Shown: one piece after another, positions 24,815 to 33,612 of the stretch
Layout: each line of letters starts with the position of its first letter
Numbering within the stretch: position 1 is the stretch's first letter
Source of the DNA: Shewanella marinintestina
GTDB lineage: Bacteria; Pseudomonadota; Gammaproteobacteria; Enterobacterales; Shewanellaceae
DNA: 64,000 nucleotides
NCBI RefSeq assembly: GCF_023283845.1
Contig: NZ_JAKILC010000011.1
Coordinates: forward strand, 85,775-149,774
Direction of reading: 5' to 3'
The notes under the pieces: generated by a model
What the model was told of the DNA's origin: nothing
Databases searched by the model: none
What the model saw: only the letters and a program-made list of their open reading frames with translations
Position numbers and translations under genes: made by a program

Positions 24815-24879
24815 TAATTCAACACGCACGAAAAGTGGGGTCAGAGTAAGATAATTATTCTGAGCTAATTCAACACGCA
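24815..24879. repeat. Mini-element with GGGGTCAGAGTAA core between 14-bp direct repeats
   Basis: TAATTCAACACGCA occurs at 24815-24828 and again at 24866-24879, bracketing 37 bp that contain AAAAGTGGGGTCAGAGTAAG. GGGTCAGAGTA motifs are typical of the ends of REP-associated (RAYT-type) transposable sequences. A related GTTGGGTCAGAGTAAAC occurs at 25360-25376. No transposase gene is present. Confidence 0.5.
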
Positions 24880-24882
24880 AAA

Positions 24883-25137
24883 CTTACAGAAAACACCTAT
24901 TCCCCATCGGAGTTGCCGAGGTCATTGAAGACAAATCGGGTGAGCGAGGCATGGATGCCGAGATAGCCTTAGGTGAGCCATGGATGGCGAATATGAGGCG
25001 ATAGCGATTTTCGAAAATGACTGAGGATCAACAACTTCGTCGGGGCGGCAGGGGTGATCCAAGAGGGGATTGCTGTTGATCCCCTCTTGGCCGAGTGTGA
25101 GCTGGAAGCTCGCGACTTTGGTCAGGCGCAGCCTGAT
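24883..25137 (+). repeat. Right arm of the inverted repeat flanking the orphan gene
   Basis: Matches the reverse complement of 23268-23541 in several blocks, including AACTTCGTCGGGGCGGC and GAGTGTGAGCTGGAAGCTC. Short palindromes such as GGCCGATAGGCC (25186-25197) lie just beyond its outer edge. Confidence 0.65.
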
Positions 25138-25227
25138 GCATTAGCAATGTTGGGGCGAAGCGTCACACTTTTTTCGGCCGATAGGCCGCATATATAGGCG
25201 TAGCTCACTACCTTTATCAAGTAGAGC

Positions 25228-25352
25228 TTGATTGCTTATCAACTTAGATTATGAGACAACCCCATATTAGATAATAGGATGATAAATATAGGGTTAAACA
25301 AGTGATGAACCTCAAGCTAATCACTGTAGTGGTATGTCTGCTCGGGTACTCA
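25228..25352 (+). repeat. First copy of a 125-bp direct duplication
   Basis: Nearly identical and equal in length to 25411-25535, with no insertions or deletions visible and only a few substitutions. It contains the upstream region and first 16 codons of the LprI-like gene at 25488. Confidence 0.85.
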
Positions 25353-25409
25353 CGGAAAAGTTGGGTCAGAGTAAACTATTCAAAAACCGACTCTCATAGG
25401 CCTTGTTGA
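25305..25409 (+). pseudogene. Truncated 5' copy of the LprI-like gene
   Basis: The ORF starts with MNLKLITVVVCLLGYS, matching the signal peptide of the intact gene at 25488. At codon 17 it runs into the element GGAAAAGTTGGGTCAGAGTAA and stops after 34 codons. It has the same upstream region as the intact gene, so it may still be transcribed. Confidence 0.6.
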
Positions 25410-25487
25410 GTTGATTGCTTATCAACTGAGATTATGAGACAACCCCATATTAGGTAATAGGATGATAAATATAGGGTTAAACAAGTG

Positions 25488-26171
25488 ATGAACCTTAAGC
25501 TAATCACTATCGTTGCATGTCTGCTCGGGTACTCAAGTTTCGGTTATGCAGCCAGTTTCGATTGCACTAAAGCCAAAGCTAACATTGAAAAGCAGATCTG
25601 TGCTGATGATGAGCTGAGTAAGCTAGACACCGAGTTAATGGCTGCTTACAAACTGTATCGAGCCCAGCTTGCTGATAATGACAAATTGCAGCTAAAATAT
25701 TCGCAAAGAACTTGGCTTAAACAGCGCAATAAAGATTGCAGTGATGATACTCCAGCTTGTAAAGATGTTTACCAGCGACGCATTACAGAACTGTTAATGC
25801 AAGTGTCTGAAGGTAAACAGCTTTCAGTTAAAGACTATTATCAGCATTTTAATATGCGAACCATTTATAGCTCCTACGGCCAACGCTTAAAGTATTATTG
25901 TGAGTCATACCCTAAAGACTTCTTTAAAGCGCCGGGGGTTATCTCTGACACTAAGCTTGAAATGATCGACGGTGATAATATCTGGACAGTTTCAATAGCG
26001 CCGGGCAACCACGTTACCATGGGGAATCAAATCACCTCAGGTACTTATCACTCTGTGTCTTCTCACAGACTGTACTTTGATAAAAATAGCAATGACTGGC
26101 GCTCGTTAGAGACATTTATCGCCGTGCCTGAAGATTGCGTGACTTATTCATCACAAGGCATATCAAAGTAA
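25488..26171 (+). CDS. Secreted protein with N-terminal LprI-like (DUF1311) domain
   Basis: 227 residues from the ATG at 25488. Signal peptide (IVACLLGYSSFGYAAS), then a lysozyme-inhibitor LprI-type domain at about residues 20-105: FDCTKAKANIEKQICADDELSKLDTELMAAYKLY...QRTWLKQRNKDC...ACKDVYQRRI. The paired Cys pattern is typical. The C-terminal ~110 residues are of unknown type and contain two further Cys. Function unproven; LprI-like domains are associated with binding or inhibiting lysozyme. A terminator follows at 26223. Confidence 0.75.
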   Translation: MNLKLITIVACLLGYSSFGYAASFDCTKAKANIEKQICADDELSKLDTELMAAYKLYRAQLADNDKLQLKYSQRTWLKQRNKDCSDDTPACKDVYQRRITELLMQVSEGKQLSVKDYYQHFNMRTIYSSYGQRLKYYCESYPKDFFKAPGVISDTKLEMIDGDNIWTVSIAPGNHVTMGNQITSGTYHSVSSHRLYFDKNSNDWRSLETFIAVPEDCVTYSSQGISK

Positions 26172-26222
26172 AAATGCGAGTAGAGGAAGATAGTGACTCA
26201 ATGAAGCCGAGCTAGCCTCAGG

Positions 26223-26268
26223 AACAAGCGGAGTTTGCTTATTTATAAGCTCTAGCGCCGCTTGTTTT
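26223..26268 (+). terminator. Terminator after the LprI-like gene
   Basis: AACAAGCGG / CCGCTTGTT with an inner GCTTA / TAAGC stem, ending in TTTT. Confidence 0.65.
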
Positions 26269-26433
26269 AGCTATGTGGTAAATGCCGTCATCTAAATGTC
26301 TATTTTAACTGCTAAGTTAATCCTTTCTTACTTCTTCGACGTATAGCTATGGACAAACCACATCGTCCGGTAAGTGTTAACGCAATTGCCTGTCTGATCA
26401 ATAGACTAAACACCAGAGTTAATGGGGTAACTA

Positions 26434-26610
26434 ATGTTTTCAATATTTAAACGAGATCCTGCCAAGAAACTCAAAAAGCTATATTTTGCCAAGCTTGAGC
26501 AAGCGATGTTTGCGCAGCGAAATGGTGATATCAAAACTTACTCTGAACTCACCGCCGAGGCGGATGAAATCGATAAGCAAATATCTAAACTCAACAATTC
26601 GCCAAGCTAA
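26434..26610 (+). CDS. Small DUF6435-type protein
   Basis: A 58-residue protein starting MFSIFKRDPAKKLKKLY, followed by FAKLEQAMFAQRNGDIKTYSELTAEADEI. This matches the short DUF6435 family of gammaproteobacteria, which has a basic N-terminus and a helical hairpin; function unknown. The start is supported by GGGG 7 bp upstream. Soluble, highly charged, cytoplasmic. A 15-bp tandem repeat begins in its stop codon. Confidence 0.72.
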   Translation: MFSIFKRDPAKKLKKLYFAKLEQAMFAQRNGDIKTYSELTAEADEIDKQISKLNNSPS

Positions 26611-26683
26611 GCTCACCACGATAAAGCTCACCACGATAAAGTTCACCACGTTAAAGTTTACTAAGCTAAAGCTCACTAACTTC
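26609..26683. repeat. 15-bp tandem repeat, five units
   Basis: Units AAGCTCACCACGATA (twice, identical), AAGTTCACCACGTTA, AAGTTTACTAAGCTA and AAGCTCACTAACTTC follow without gaps. The repeat starts at the last two bases of the DUF6435-type stop codon. The units decay from left to right. Confidence 0.85.
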
Positions 26684-26976
26684 GCCGAACTGCCAAAATC
26701 TCCAGCAAATAACAGATTGATTGAGCATTAATGGAGGCTTATCAAAACTGCTAACATAGGGTCACAGTTTGTCTGAGATTAGCCCCTTTTGTATTTTACG
26801 AACTTTTAATTTTTGCAAAGTCATTGATATCTATCAGAGTAATACTTACCCTGATGCGCAATATTATGCTCTGAATAAACCTTGTTTATGCTGGCGAACG
26901 GCTGTTGCTGATTCAGGTTCAGGCTGATTGTCTTGAGAAAAACGAAATTCTAGTAAGAAATCCTACAAGGAAAAGT

Positions 26977-28569
26977 ATGCGTTATTACATAGAACAGGCT
27001 GTAAGTTCTCCAAGCCCGGGACTGAGGATTATTGAGCGTCACCAAGATGGCAGCGAGACAGTTATCTGGTATTTGCAAACTCAGCATAGTCATCTTATTT
27101 TGCAAGAGGTTCAAGGCGAGCATCTGCTGCTGGGGGACTGGGACGGCAAGTTCAGCCGCTTCCATATTCCTAGCCAAAGCTTGACCCACACTCAACAGCT
27201 GACGGGTAAGGTAAGCATTGGTGCCGTTCTTTCTCGTGGTGGTTTTACCATTATGGTAACCATGAACAATGAAAATGACTACGGCATCCCGACCTTGGTT
27301 CGCTTAGATTGCAATAACCTGTCTATCCTCAGTGACTTTAGATTGCCATTCGAGCTCAACGATGAAGATGACGAAGAGGATGAAGATAGCGAACTAGACA
27401 CTGACGATGATGAAGAGTTTGAGCCTCAGATAGACTGCTATACCCTCGATGTTTATCGCCCAACAGAACCAATAGCAGGGCAGCTGTGGTTGTATGCATG
27501 TAATACCAATTCAAACTGGGAGAACGCCACGGCGCATGAATTTTATCGTTTGGATTTGCTGGCGCAGCAAGAGTCTTTGCTTCCCCTACCTGGAGTAGGT
27601 AACGCTAACAATGACTTGTGCATGCCAGCATTGAATTTGACCGCCAATCTTGGTGTCATGCTGAGTTGGGAGGCGGCCCCTGTCATAGCGCAAAGTGCTG
27701 AACACAATGGCGAACAAGCGATTCAACTGCAGCTAGAACTGTTTGATATCGAGCTGTGCGAGGTTATTCGTAAACTACCGCTGCGTACATACAGCTTTGA
27801 GCAGTTGCAACAGCGTAGTGTCGACATTGATGTATTGCAGGAAGGCCCAGAAGAGGATGCTGAGCAATATTTCGAGGAGTTAGCAGATCTTTATGAAGAG
27901 CTTAAAGAGATGTGTTGGCAGGATGATAAGCTGCTGCTGACCTTTGAAGATCAAAGTCTATTACTCGATATTAACGGCCATGCTGAGCTATTTACTGCAG
28001 CAAGCAAAGCTGCAAATAGTCATCCAGATATAAAGCGCAGTTACTTGCCTGAGGCAATATTGGCTGAACAGTTGGCAGGTTGTCATCCGATTAAAACTGA
28101 TGACATTCCACAGGCGATACAGCAAATGCTAGCGCTCTGTAAAGATGTCGGTTCAGCAAGCTATGGCGATCTGTTCTCATTCGCTCTAGTCGACAGCGCA
28201 GGCAATAAGGTGGAACCCACACCATTCTACCAACAAGCAGTACAGCAACATGCTGAACTTATGCAGGAAATGGTCGCCAACTATTGTGATTATCTGGACA
28301 CCACTAGATTAAAAAACAATTTGTGGGAAGGGGATTATTGTACGGGCTCTTTATGCCATGTTGTCTATGCCCTGGCATCCACAGGGGATGTTACTAAGCT
28401 GCCGTTAATTAATCGCTTTGTCAGCTTTATTGATACCGACCATGAGAGTTTTGTCAGAGATGATTTACTCCCTAAGTTAGCTGTTGTATTTGATGAAAAC
28501 TTGCCTTTAGTACAGAACATCAGAGGCTGGTATGAGGACGACTGGGAAGACGATTGGCAAGAAGAGTAA
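26977..28569 (+). CDS. Large orphan cytoplasmic protein with an acidic tract
   Basis: Not recognised. The ATG at 26977 with AAGGA upstream is preferred over the ATG at 26905, giving 530 residues. There is no signal peptide or membrane segment. The N-terminal ~130 residues look beta-rich (repeated W/H/L strands such as SETVIWYLQTQHSHLILQ). A strongly acidic stretch lies at about residues 130-155 (DEDDEEDEDSELDTDDDEE). The remainder is mixed alpha/beta, and the C-terminus is Trp/Asp-rich (WYEDDWEDDWQEE). It shares style and neighbourhood with the 947-residue gene downstream, and the two may act together. Confidence 0.65.
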   Translation: MRYYIEQAVSSPSPGLRIIERHQDGSETVIWYLQTQHSHLILQEVQGEHLLLGDWDGKFSRFHIPSQSLTHTQQLTGKVSIGAVLSRGGFTIMVTMNNENDYGIPTLVRLDCNNLSILSDFRLPFELNDEDDEEDEDSELDTDDDEEFEPQIDCYTLDVYRPTEPIAGQLWLYACNTNSNWENATAHEFYRLDLLAQQESLLPLPGVGNANNDLCMPALNLTANLGVMLSWEAAPVIAQSAEHNGEQAIQLQLELFDIELCEVIRKLPLRTYSFEQLQQRSVDIDVLQEGPEEDAEQYFEELADLYEELKEMCWQDDKLLLTFEDQSLLLDINGHAELFTAASKAANSHPDIKRSYLPEAILAEQLAGCHPIKTDDIPQAIQQMLALCKDVGSASYGDLFSFALVDSAGNKVEPTPFYQQAVQQHAELMQEMVANYCDYLDTTRLKNNLWEGDYCTGSLCHVVYALASTGDVTKLPLINRFVSFIDTDHESFVRDDLLPKLAVVFDENLPLVQNIRGWYEDDWEDDWQEE

Positions 28570-28904
28570 GCGAGTTTTAAAGGGGGTTGTATAAACAGTT
28601 AATCATCAACTTTTGGGTTTAAGCTCATTGTTACCTTTAGGCATGGGAAGGGCGTTTACTCTTCCCAAGCTGTAAATCTGATTTTTAACGTATTGATAGC
28701 GCATGTGAGTAGCTTTTGACTGACAGCTAGCTAGATAACCCAACTTTTGTTTATCAAAGCTGGTCTTACTCAATAAAGTGCTCTCTCTATTCTTCGTCAT
28801 GCTCATACTCACGAGAATTATTCGCATTTTTGTGCTTCGCGCGCTAACCTGCGGTCGCTTTATCTATTTGTTTTCTTATTCTATTCAACCGCCAAGGATG
28901 TCGT
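28570..28904. other. Gene-free gap between the two large orphan genes
   Basis: 335 bp. A minus-strand ORF of 73 codons (28606-28827) lacks a convincing ribosome binding site and runs across a hairpin (GGGAAG / CTTCCC, about 28646-28667). It is not called. The downstream gene has its own AAGGA site and probably its own promoter. Confidence 0.4.
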
Positions 28905-31748
28905 ATGGCCCAGTTTGATAAGCATGTTTCTATCGTTGTAGATCCTAAATCCCCTCAAAGTATTACCGCTGCACTTGCTGAGTATCGTCAGCGCTTACAA
29001 GACGGCTCAGCGCTGCGCTTAACCATGAATTTGATGCTGAATGTGCGGTTTGTTAAGGCGGATGGCTCTGAGTTAACCTTGGACGATGCCGGTGATAATC
29101 GTACTTTGGTAGAGCAGGCGATTAACGCTTGCCGCTTTGATGAGCAACATGCCTTTATTACTGAACCTGTGGTATTTGCCGCGGCGTTAAACTTGCCTGA
29201 ATTAATGCCAGAGGTGGTTGCTACGCTTGAGGCTTTAGTGGCGTTCTCTCGTAGCCGAAATGACTCTAACGATCTTTGGTTAGATGATTGCAACGCCTTT
29301 GGTGTCGAAGCGATTTATATGCTGATTGAGACCGATGTTGCTTATAGCTCAATGCTTACTCGCTTCCTTGTGCCGTATTGGGATACGCAAACCATGACGG
29401 CGCCGCTTTGTTTACTGAGTGGTTTAGTTGCTAAGCATGGCTGGACGCGGGATTTAATCAAGGCTTATGTTTACTGTGATAGTGCTGAAGTGCGACGTTA
29501 TTTTTATGAAGACGCTTTTGTTGAAGAGCAGGGCTGTGACGCCGTGCAAGCAGACTTGTTATCACATCTGAAATCTCACCATGATGACTATCTCTATTTT
29601 AAAAGCGAGCTAATAGCGCGGCTGCAATCCACGCCTATTTTACAAATGCCAGATGAGTCTAGCTCACTTGCGCAGTTGCTGGTTGAGTATTACAGCACCA
29701 TGGGTGCATGGCCAGTGGGATGTGAGCGCTGGGAACTTGAAGATGAGCCAGATGAGTGGAATGACCGAGTTAAGCAACAGCTAATTTGTGGCGTTAAGGT
29801 TGAAGATGAAATAACTGCTTTAGCGGCAACGCTTACCGAGGCTCGTGATGAGTCCACATATTTCTCCGTTGCTGAATCGCAGCGTGGCGAAGTCGAGGAT
29901 AGTTATCAGCTCTGGAGAGATCTTGAAGCAGCAGAGATAGCAGCCACTCCAGTTATTGAAGACCTGATCGCTGATAAACCAGAGCCTGAAATTGAACCAG
30001 AGCAAGAACTGCCTGCTATTGCTTGGAATGAAGCAATGGGGCGTAAGATCTTTAGCTGCCTAAACCCAAGAACCGATTTAATTACTCAATCTCGACTTGA
30101 GCACCTTAACGCTGAGCTTGGCAATCGTGACGGCCAAGAGCTTATTTACGCACTGCCATTTATGCCCTTGCATTTAGGTAGCAGTACTTATTTAGCTTTA
30201 CGCCTACACCAAGATCCAACCGATGATGAGCTCATGGCTATTGGCCAGTGGTTTGAGCAACACCTGAGTAAATTGCTGAGTGATTTTGTGCTTAATTTTT
30301 GCAGTGTTGCCGATGAAGATAGTGAAGCACTGCGTCAATGGATTTGCGGTGTAGATCTTGATGCTCATCAAGCTGTTTCTGCCGATATTGATGCTAAAAT
30401 GATTGAACTAGTGCGCAACAGTTTGGCAAAAGATGGTGGTAAGTCGGGACCTGAAATCAGTGCTAAACAAGCAGCCTACTGGAACTTGTTTACTTATGAT
30501 GCAGGTCAGCGCTGCATGTTAACGATTTTGCTGCTGCAAAGCGCCAGTCGGTTAACTCAATGCCGCAGTTCAGAGCTACTCACTCCATCAGGAGCCGTTG
30601 TTCAGCTTGCCAAGCGTCACTGGCAGATGTGGTTAGCTATCGCGCCCCAGCGCACGATTAATCGTATTGTGAAATTTAAAGCTGATTACGGGCTGTATGC
30701 GGCGATTAATGATCAAGATGCAGAGGCATCGCTATTTGATTTATTACAGCAATTCGGTATAACAGACCCCATGCTGGAAGCATTCACATTAATGGCAGAT
30801 CAACAGGTTGCCGATTATCGTCCAGCTGATACACGCTTTGCCCAGCGTTACGCTGCCAAGGTTGAGCAGTATGCCGAGTTAGATCCCGCTGACACAAGTA
30901 TGATTGGTCGCCAGCAACTCAAGCAGTTCGATGCCTTATTACAAGCGCTTGAGTATTGTCGTGAAGATCAAGTATTGGATTTTTTCCAACATCTTAAAGC
31001 ACTGAATCCACAGCTTGAACTACCGATAATGCCGATGTTTGAGGCTGCTTTGCTTAATACCTTAAAAGAAGGTTTTGAAGACGATAGCGCGCAAATCTTG
31101 TATGACAAACTCATGGCTTACTTAGCTAGTGGCGAAGGCTTAGATAGCTTGAGTCCGCAGGCGCTAAAAATGCCGAAATTGCAGGGTTGGAACCCTTATC
31201 CAATGTACCGCGGTAAACTCGGGCCTGCAGATTTTATCTGGATGCTACCAAGCGAGATGGCAGAGCGCTTAGCCCTGTTTTTAGCGCAGTTAGGTAAGCG
31301 CGGCTTGCACTGGTTGGGTCGAAGCTCTGTCGAGAACGCTTATGTGGCTAGCCTTATTCAAGCTGGCGACATCGCAATGGCAGAGCGTTGGAGTCATGCT
31401 GAGGTAGGCAATGAGCGTCACCGAGACAGTGACATGGGCGATGCGCTCGATATCGCTAAACAAAACTGGGCGCTTAATTGGCTCGATAAAGCTGGCGTGC
31501 CTGAGGCGGCATTGGTGTATTTTGCAGTGCATGAGGGTTATGAGCAGCAACAATTTGTGTGTAGGTTAGCCGCTGAAAACCGCTTACCAGATCTGCAAGA
31601 TTGGTTAACTGCTAGCGAGCGGGTGCAGTTACTGGGGATGCTCCAAGATGCTGAATCATTGCCTGAGGCAACCACGCAGAGCTTTTTACAGGATTGCTCT
31701 AATGCTGTGAAACAGTTGGCCAACAAACTATTTGGCAGTCGAGATTAA
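28905..31748 (+). CDS. Very large orphan cytoplasmic protein (947 residues)
   Basis: Not recognised. ATG with AAGGA 7 bp upstream. No signal peptide or membrane helix. The sequence is largely helical and acidic, with a Pro/Glu linker at about residues 355-372 (KPEPEIEPEQELP) dividing it into an N-terminal ~350-residue part and a C-terminal ~570-residue part. Many Leu-rich helices suggest a repeat scaffold, but no clear TPR or HEAT register can be read by eye. It is followed by a strong hairpin at 31782-31819. Its position next to the acidic orphan at 26977 suggests a functional pair; this is only contextual. Confidence 0.7.
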   Translation: MAQFDKHVSIVVDPKSPQSITAALAEYRQRLQDGSALRLTMNLMLNVRFVKADGSELTLDDAGDNRTLVEQAINACRFDEQHAFITEPVVFAAALNLPELMPEVVATLEALVAFSRSRNDSNDLWLDDCNAFGVEAIYMLIETDVAYSSMLTRFLVPYWDTQTMTAPLCLLSGLVAKHGWTRDLIKAYVYCDSAEVRRYFYEDAFVEEQGCDAVQADLLSHLKSHHDDYLYFKSELIARLQSTPILQMPDESSSLAQLLVEYYSTMGAWPVGCERWELEDEPDEWNDRVKQQLICGVKVEDEITALAATLTEARDESTYFSVAESQRGEVEDSYQLWRDLEAAEIAATPVIEDLIADKPEPEIEPEQELPAIAWNEAMGRKIFSCLNPRTDLITQSRLEHLNAELGNRDGQELIYALPFMPLHLGSSTYLALRLHQDPTDDELMAIGQWFEQHLSKLLSDFVLNFCSVADEDSEALRQWICGVDLDAHQAVSADIDAKMIELVRNSLAKDGGKSGPEISAKQAAYWNLFTYDAGQRCMLTILLLQSASRLTQCRSSELLTPSGAVVQLAKRHWQMWLAIAPQRTINRIVKFKADYGLYAAINDQDAEASLFDLLQQFGITDPMLEAFTLMADQQVADYRPADTRFAQRYAAKVEQYAELDPADTSMIGRQQLKQFDALLQALEYCREDQVLDFFQHLKALNPQLELPIMPMFEAALLNTLKEGFEDDSAQILYDKLMAYLASGEGLDSLSPQALKMPKLQGWNPYPMYRGKLGPADFIWMLPSEMAERLALFLAQLGKRGLHWLGRSSVENAYVASLIQAGDIAMAERWSHAEVGNERHRDSDMGDALDIAKQNWALNWLDKAGVPEAALVYFAVHEGYEQQQFVCRLAAENRLPDLQDWLTASERVQLLGMLQDAESLPEATTQSFLQDCSNAVKQLANKLFGSRD

Positions 31749-31781
31749 TAACTTACTGCTATTAACCACCGCATGCTATTA

Positions 31782-31819
31782 ATATCAATGAGGGGGCATT
31801 GTTACCCCCTCGTTGATAT
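31782..31819 (+). terminator. Strong hairpin after the 947-residue gene
   Basis: ATATCAATGAGGGGG / CCCCCTCGTTGATAT, 15 bp with one G-U pair and an 8-nt loop. No long T tract follows. Confidence 0.65.
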
Positions 31820-32535
31820 ATGAACTCTAGGCTTAACGCTTTGCGTTGTATGTTCAGTGATGAAGCAAAGCACTCCAATGTCGTTAGAGCGTTAAAATAG
31901 GCAATTAGCACAAAAGTGCAGCGCATTTCTCTGTTGAATAAGCCCATTGTTAGCAACTGCGTGTCATCCCCACCAAATGTCTTCTATTATTTGTCGCACA
32001 AAACTTAATCTATCCTTATCTATTTTAGTTTCTTCCTCCTAAACTCGGCCTAAATCCACTAGAAATTTACGTTTCATTTTGTTGACCACACGCAAGGTGA
32101 CTTTGGTCACACAAATGCCTGCTTGGTTAACTTTAGTTGACGGTTATGCGGGAGTATTTATTAATTTAGTAACCGTTAAACTTGATTTTGCTATTTTTTA
32201 GCATGTTACCCATCCTTGTGAATGGCTGTTTTAGTAGATGTTTGTCACGTAAATGGCTGAAATTAAGATATGTGCAGCATATTCAACTTTATCTTAGCTA
32301 GTTTTGTTCAAAAAAATCTACCGCATCGTTTAGGTCACATTTTTTAACTTAGCTATGGGTAAAATGCCCCTCGAAGTAAACAAAACTTAACTGAAATCCG
32401 CGAGGCTCTATTCGTTAAGCAAGCAAAACATAATGCTAGCTAATTAAGAGTAGGTAGTCCGTAGCAGATCAAAAGATCCTGATCCCCCCTGAGCCATTGC
32501 AATCTGCCCAGACAGGACACTAAAGGTAAAATAAA
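31820..32535 (+). promoter_or_regulatory. Long gene-free leader of the EamA transporter
   Basis: ~715 bp without a plausible gene. A CRP-like palindrome GGTGA-N6-TCACA sits at 32096-32111. Further isolated GTCAC/TCACA motifs occur at 32246 and 32335. The 5' side is AT-rich. An interrupted GATC palindrome (GATCAAAAGATCCTGATC) lies at 32468-32485 near the gene. The transcription start cannot be placed. Confidence 0.45.
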
Positions 32536-33534
32536 ATGAATATCACCAACAAAGATGTTGTACTAGGATGGACCGCTGCAATCGCAGTGGCTGTGATCTG
32601 GGGCGTAACAGGCGTAGTGTCTAAGCCATTATCTATGGCTGTCGATCCAATGACGTTAGTCTTTTTCCGTTACGTTACTGCTGTAATGGGTTTATCGGTT
32701 ATTTTCTTCTTTACCTCGCGCAGCAAGAGCTTAAGCAAAGATCTTGGTGGCTCACTTAAAATAGATAAAAAAGATATCCTAAAAATCGCCCTTTGCGGCA
32801 TCATAGGTCAAGGCGCTTTCTCGCTGTTTAACTTCTTATCTTTATCGCACATTGGCGCTACAGAGAACGGCGTTATCCAAGGTATGCAACCATTCGCAAC
32901 GGTGTTCTTTGGCATGCTATTTATGAACTTCCGCATGAACAAGCTGCAGTGGGGCGCGTTTATCGCATCAGCTTTGTGTATCTACGCCATGAGTGTAGGG
33001 CCGACGAATAGTATTGAGGGCGGTACACCGCTATTAGGCTACGTGTTTGTAACTTGTTCTATGTTATCACTTGCTTGGACTGCTCACTTACGTGCTAGCC
33101 TGGCAGACAAATACGGTTCGGTAGTGTCTATGCTGTACCAGTACATCTCAGTTGCGGTAATGGGTTTCTTTGTCGTGATGGCAATGGGCCTAGACTTAAG
33201 CCAAATCTTTATCATCTTAGACAGTCCACTATTACTAGGTTTACTTATCTTCTTGGGTACGGGGATCTCTGGTGGTAGTTACTTAATTCAGCTTTACTCT
33301 TTTAAGCGTATCGGTGTTGAAAAAGCCACTATGGCGCTAAACCTAATGCCACTGGTTGGCTACATGGTAGCGGTATTGACACTAGGCGAGCAGATGGAAC
33401 TAAGCAAAACCATTATTGTGACGCTAATTGTAGTGGCGCTGTATGTATTCACTAAATGTGAAACTAAAGCTACCCCAGCTGTAATTAATGACGCTGATAA
33501 AGAGGCTGTGCCGCTGAAAGCTCAAAAGGCATAA
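32536..33534 (+). CDS. EamA/DMT-family transporter
   Basis: 332-residue inner-membrane protein with ten hydrophobic segments in two EamA halves. The first begins GWTAAIAVAVIWGVTGVVSKPL and the second GYVFVTCSMLSLAWTAHLRASL. The family exports or imports small metabolites; the substrate is unknown. Ribosome binding site AAAGG. It carries an unusually long leader with a CRP-like site, and an intrinsic terminator follows at 33577. Codon use looks highly expressed. Confidence 0.85.
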   Translation: MNITNKDVVLGWTAAIAVAVIWGVTGVVSKPLSMAVDPMTLVFFRYVTAVMGLSVIFFFTSRSKSLSKDLGGSLKIDKKDILKIALCGIIGQGAFSLFNFLSLSHIGATENGVIQGMQPFATVFFGMLFMNFRMNKLQWGAFIASALCIYAMSVGPTNSIEGGTPLLGYVFVTCSMLSLAWTAHLRASLADKYGSVVSMLYQYISVAVMGFFVVMAMGLDLSQIFIILDSPLLLGLLIFLGTGISGGSYLIQLYSFKRIGVEKATMALNLMPLVGYMVAVLTLGEQMELSKTIIVTLIVVALYVFTKCETKATPAVINDADKEAVPLKAQKA

Positions 33535-33576
33535 GATTCTCGTTAGTTATTATTCCCCCCAAGTTCCCAACCTTTA

Positions 33577-33612
33577 TCCCCCGTAGGCTAACCACCTAGG
33601 GGGATTTTTATT
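33577..33612 (+). terminator. Intrinsic terminator of the EamA gene
   Basis: ATCCCCC-GTAGG / CCTA-GGGGGAT stem followed by TTTTTATT. Confidence 0.8.

Noticed and set aside
28606..28827. 73-codon minus-strand ORF between the two large orphan genes
   Set aside because: No good ribosome binding site; crosses a hairpin; sequence not family-like. A real small protein is not excluded.
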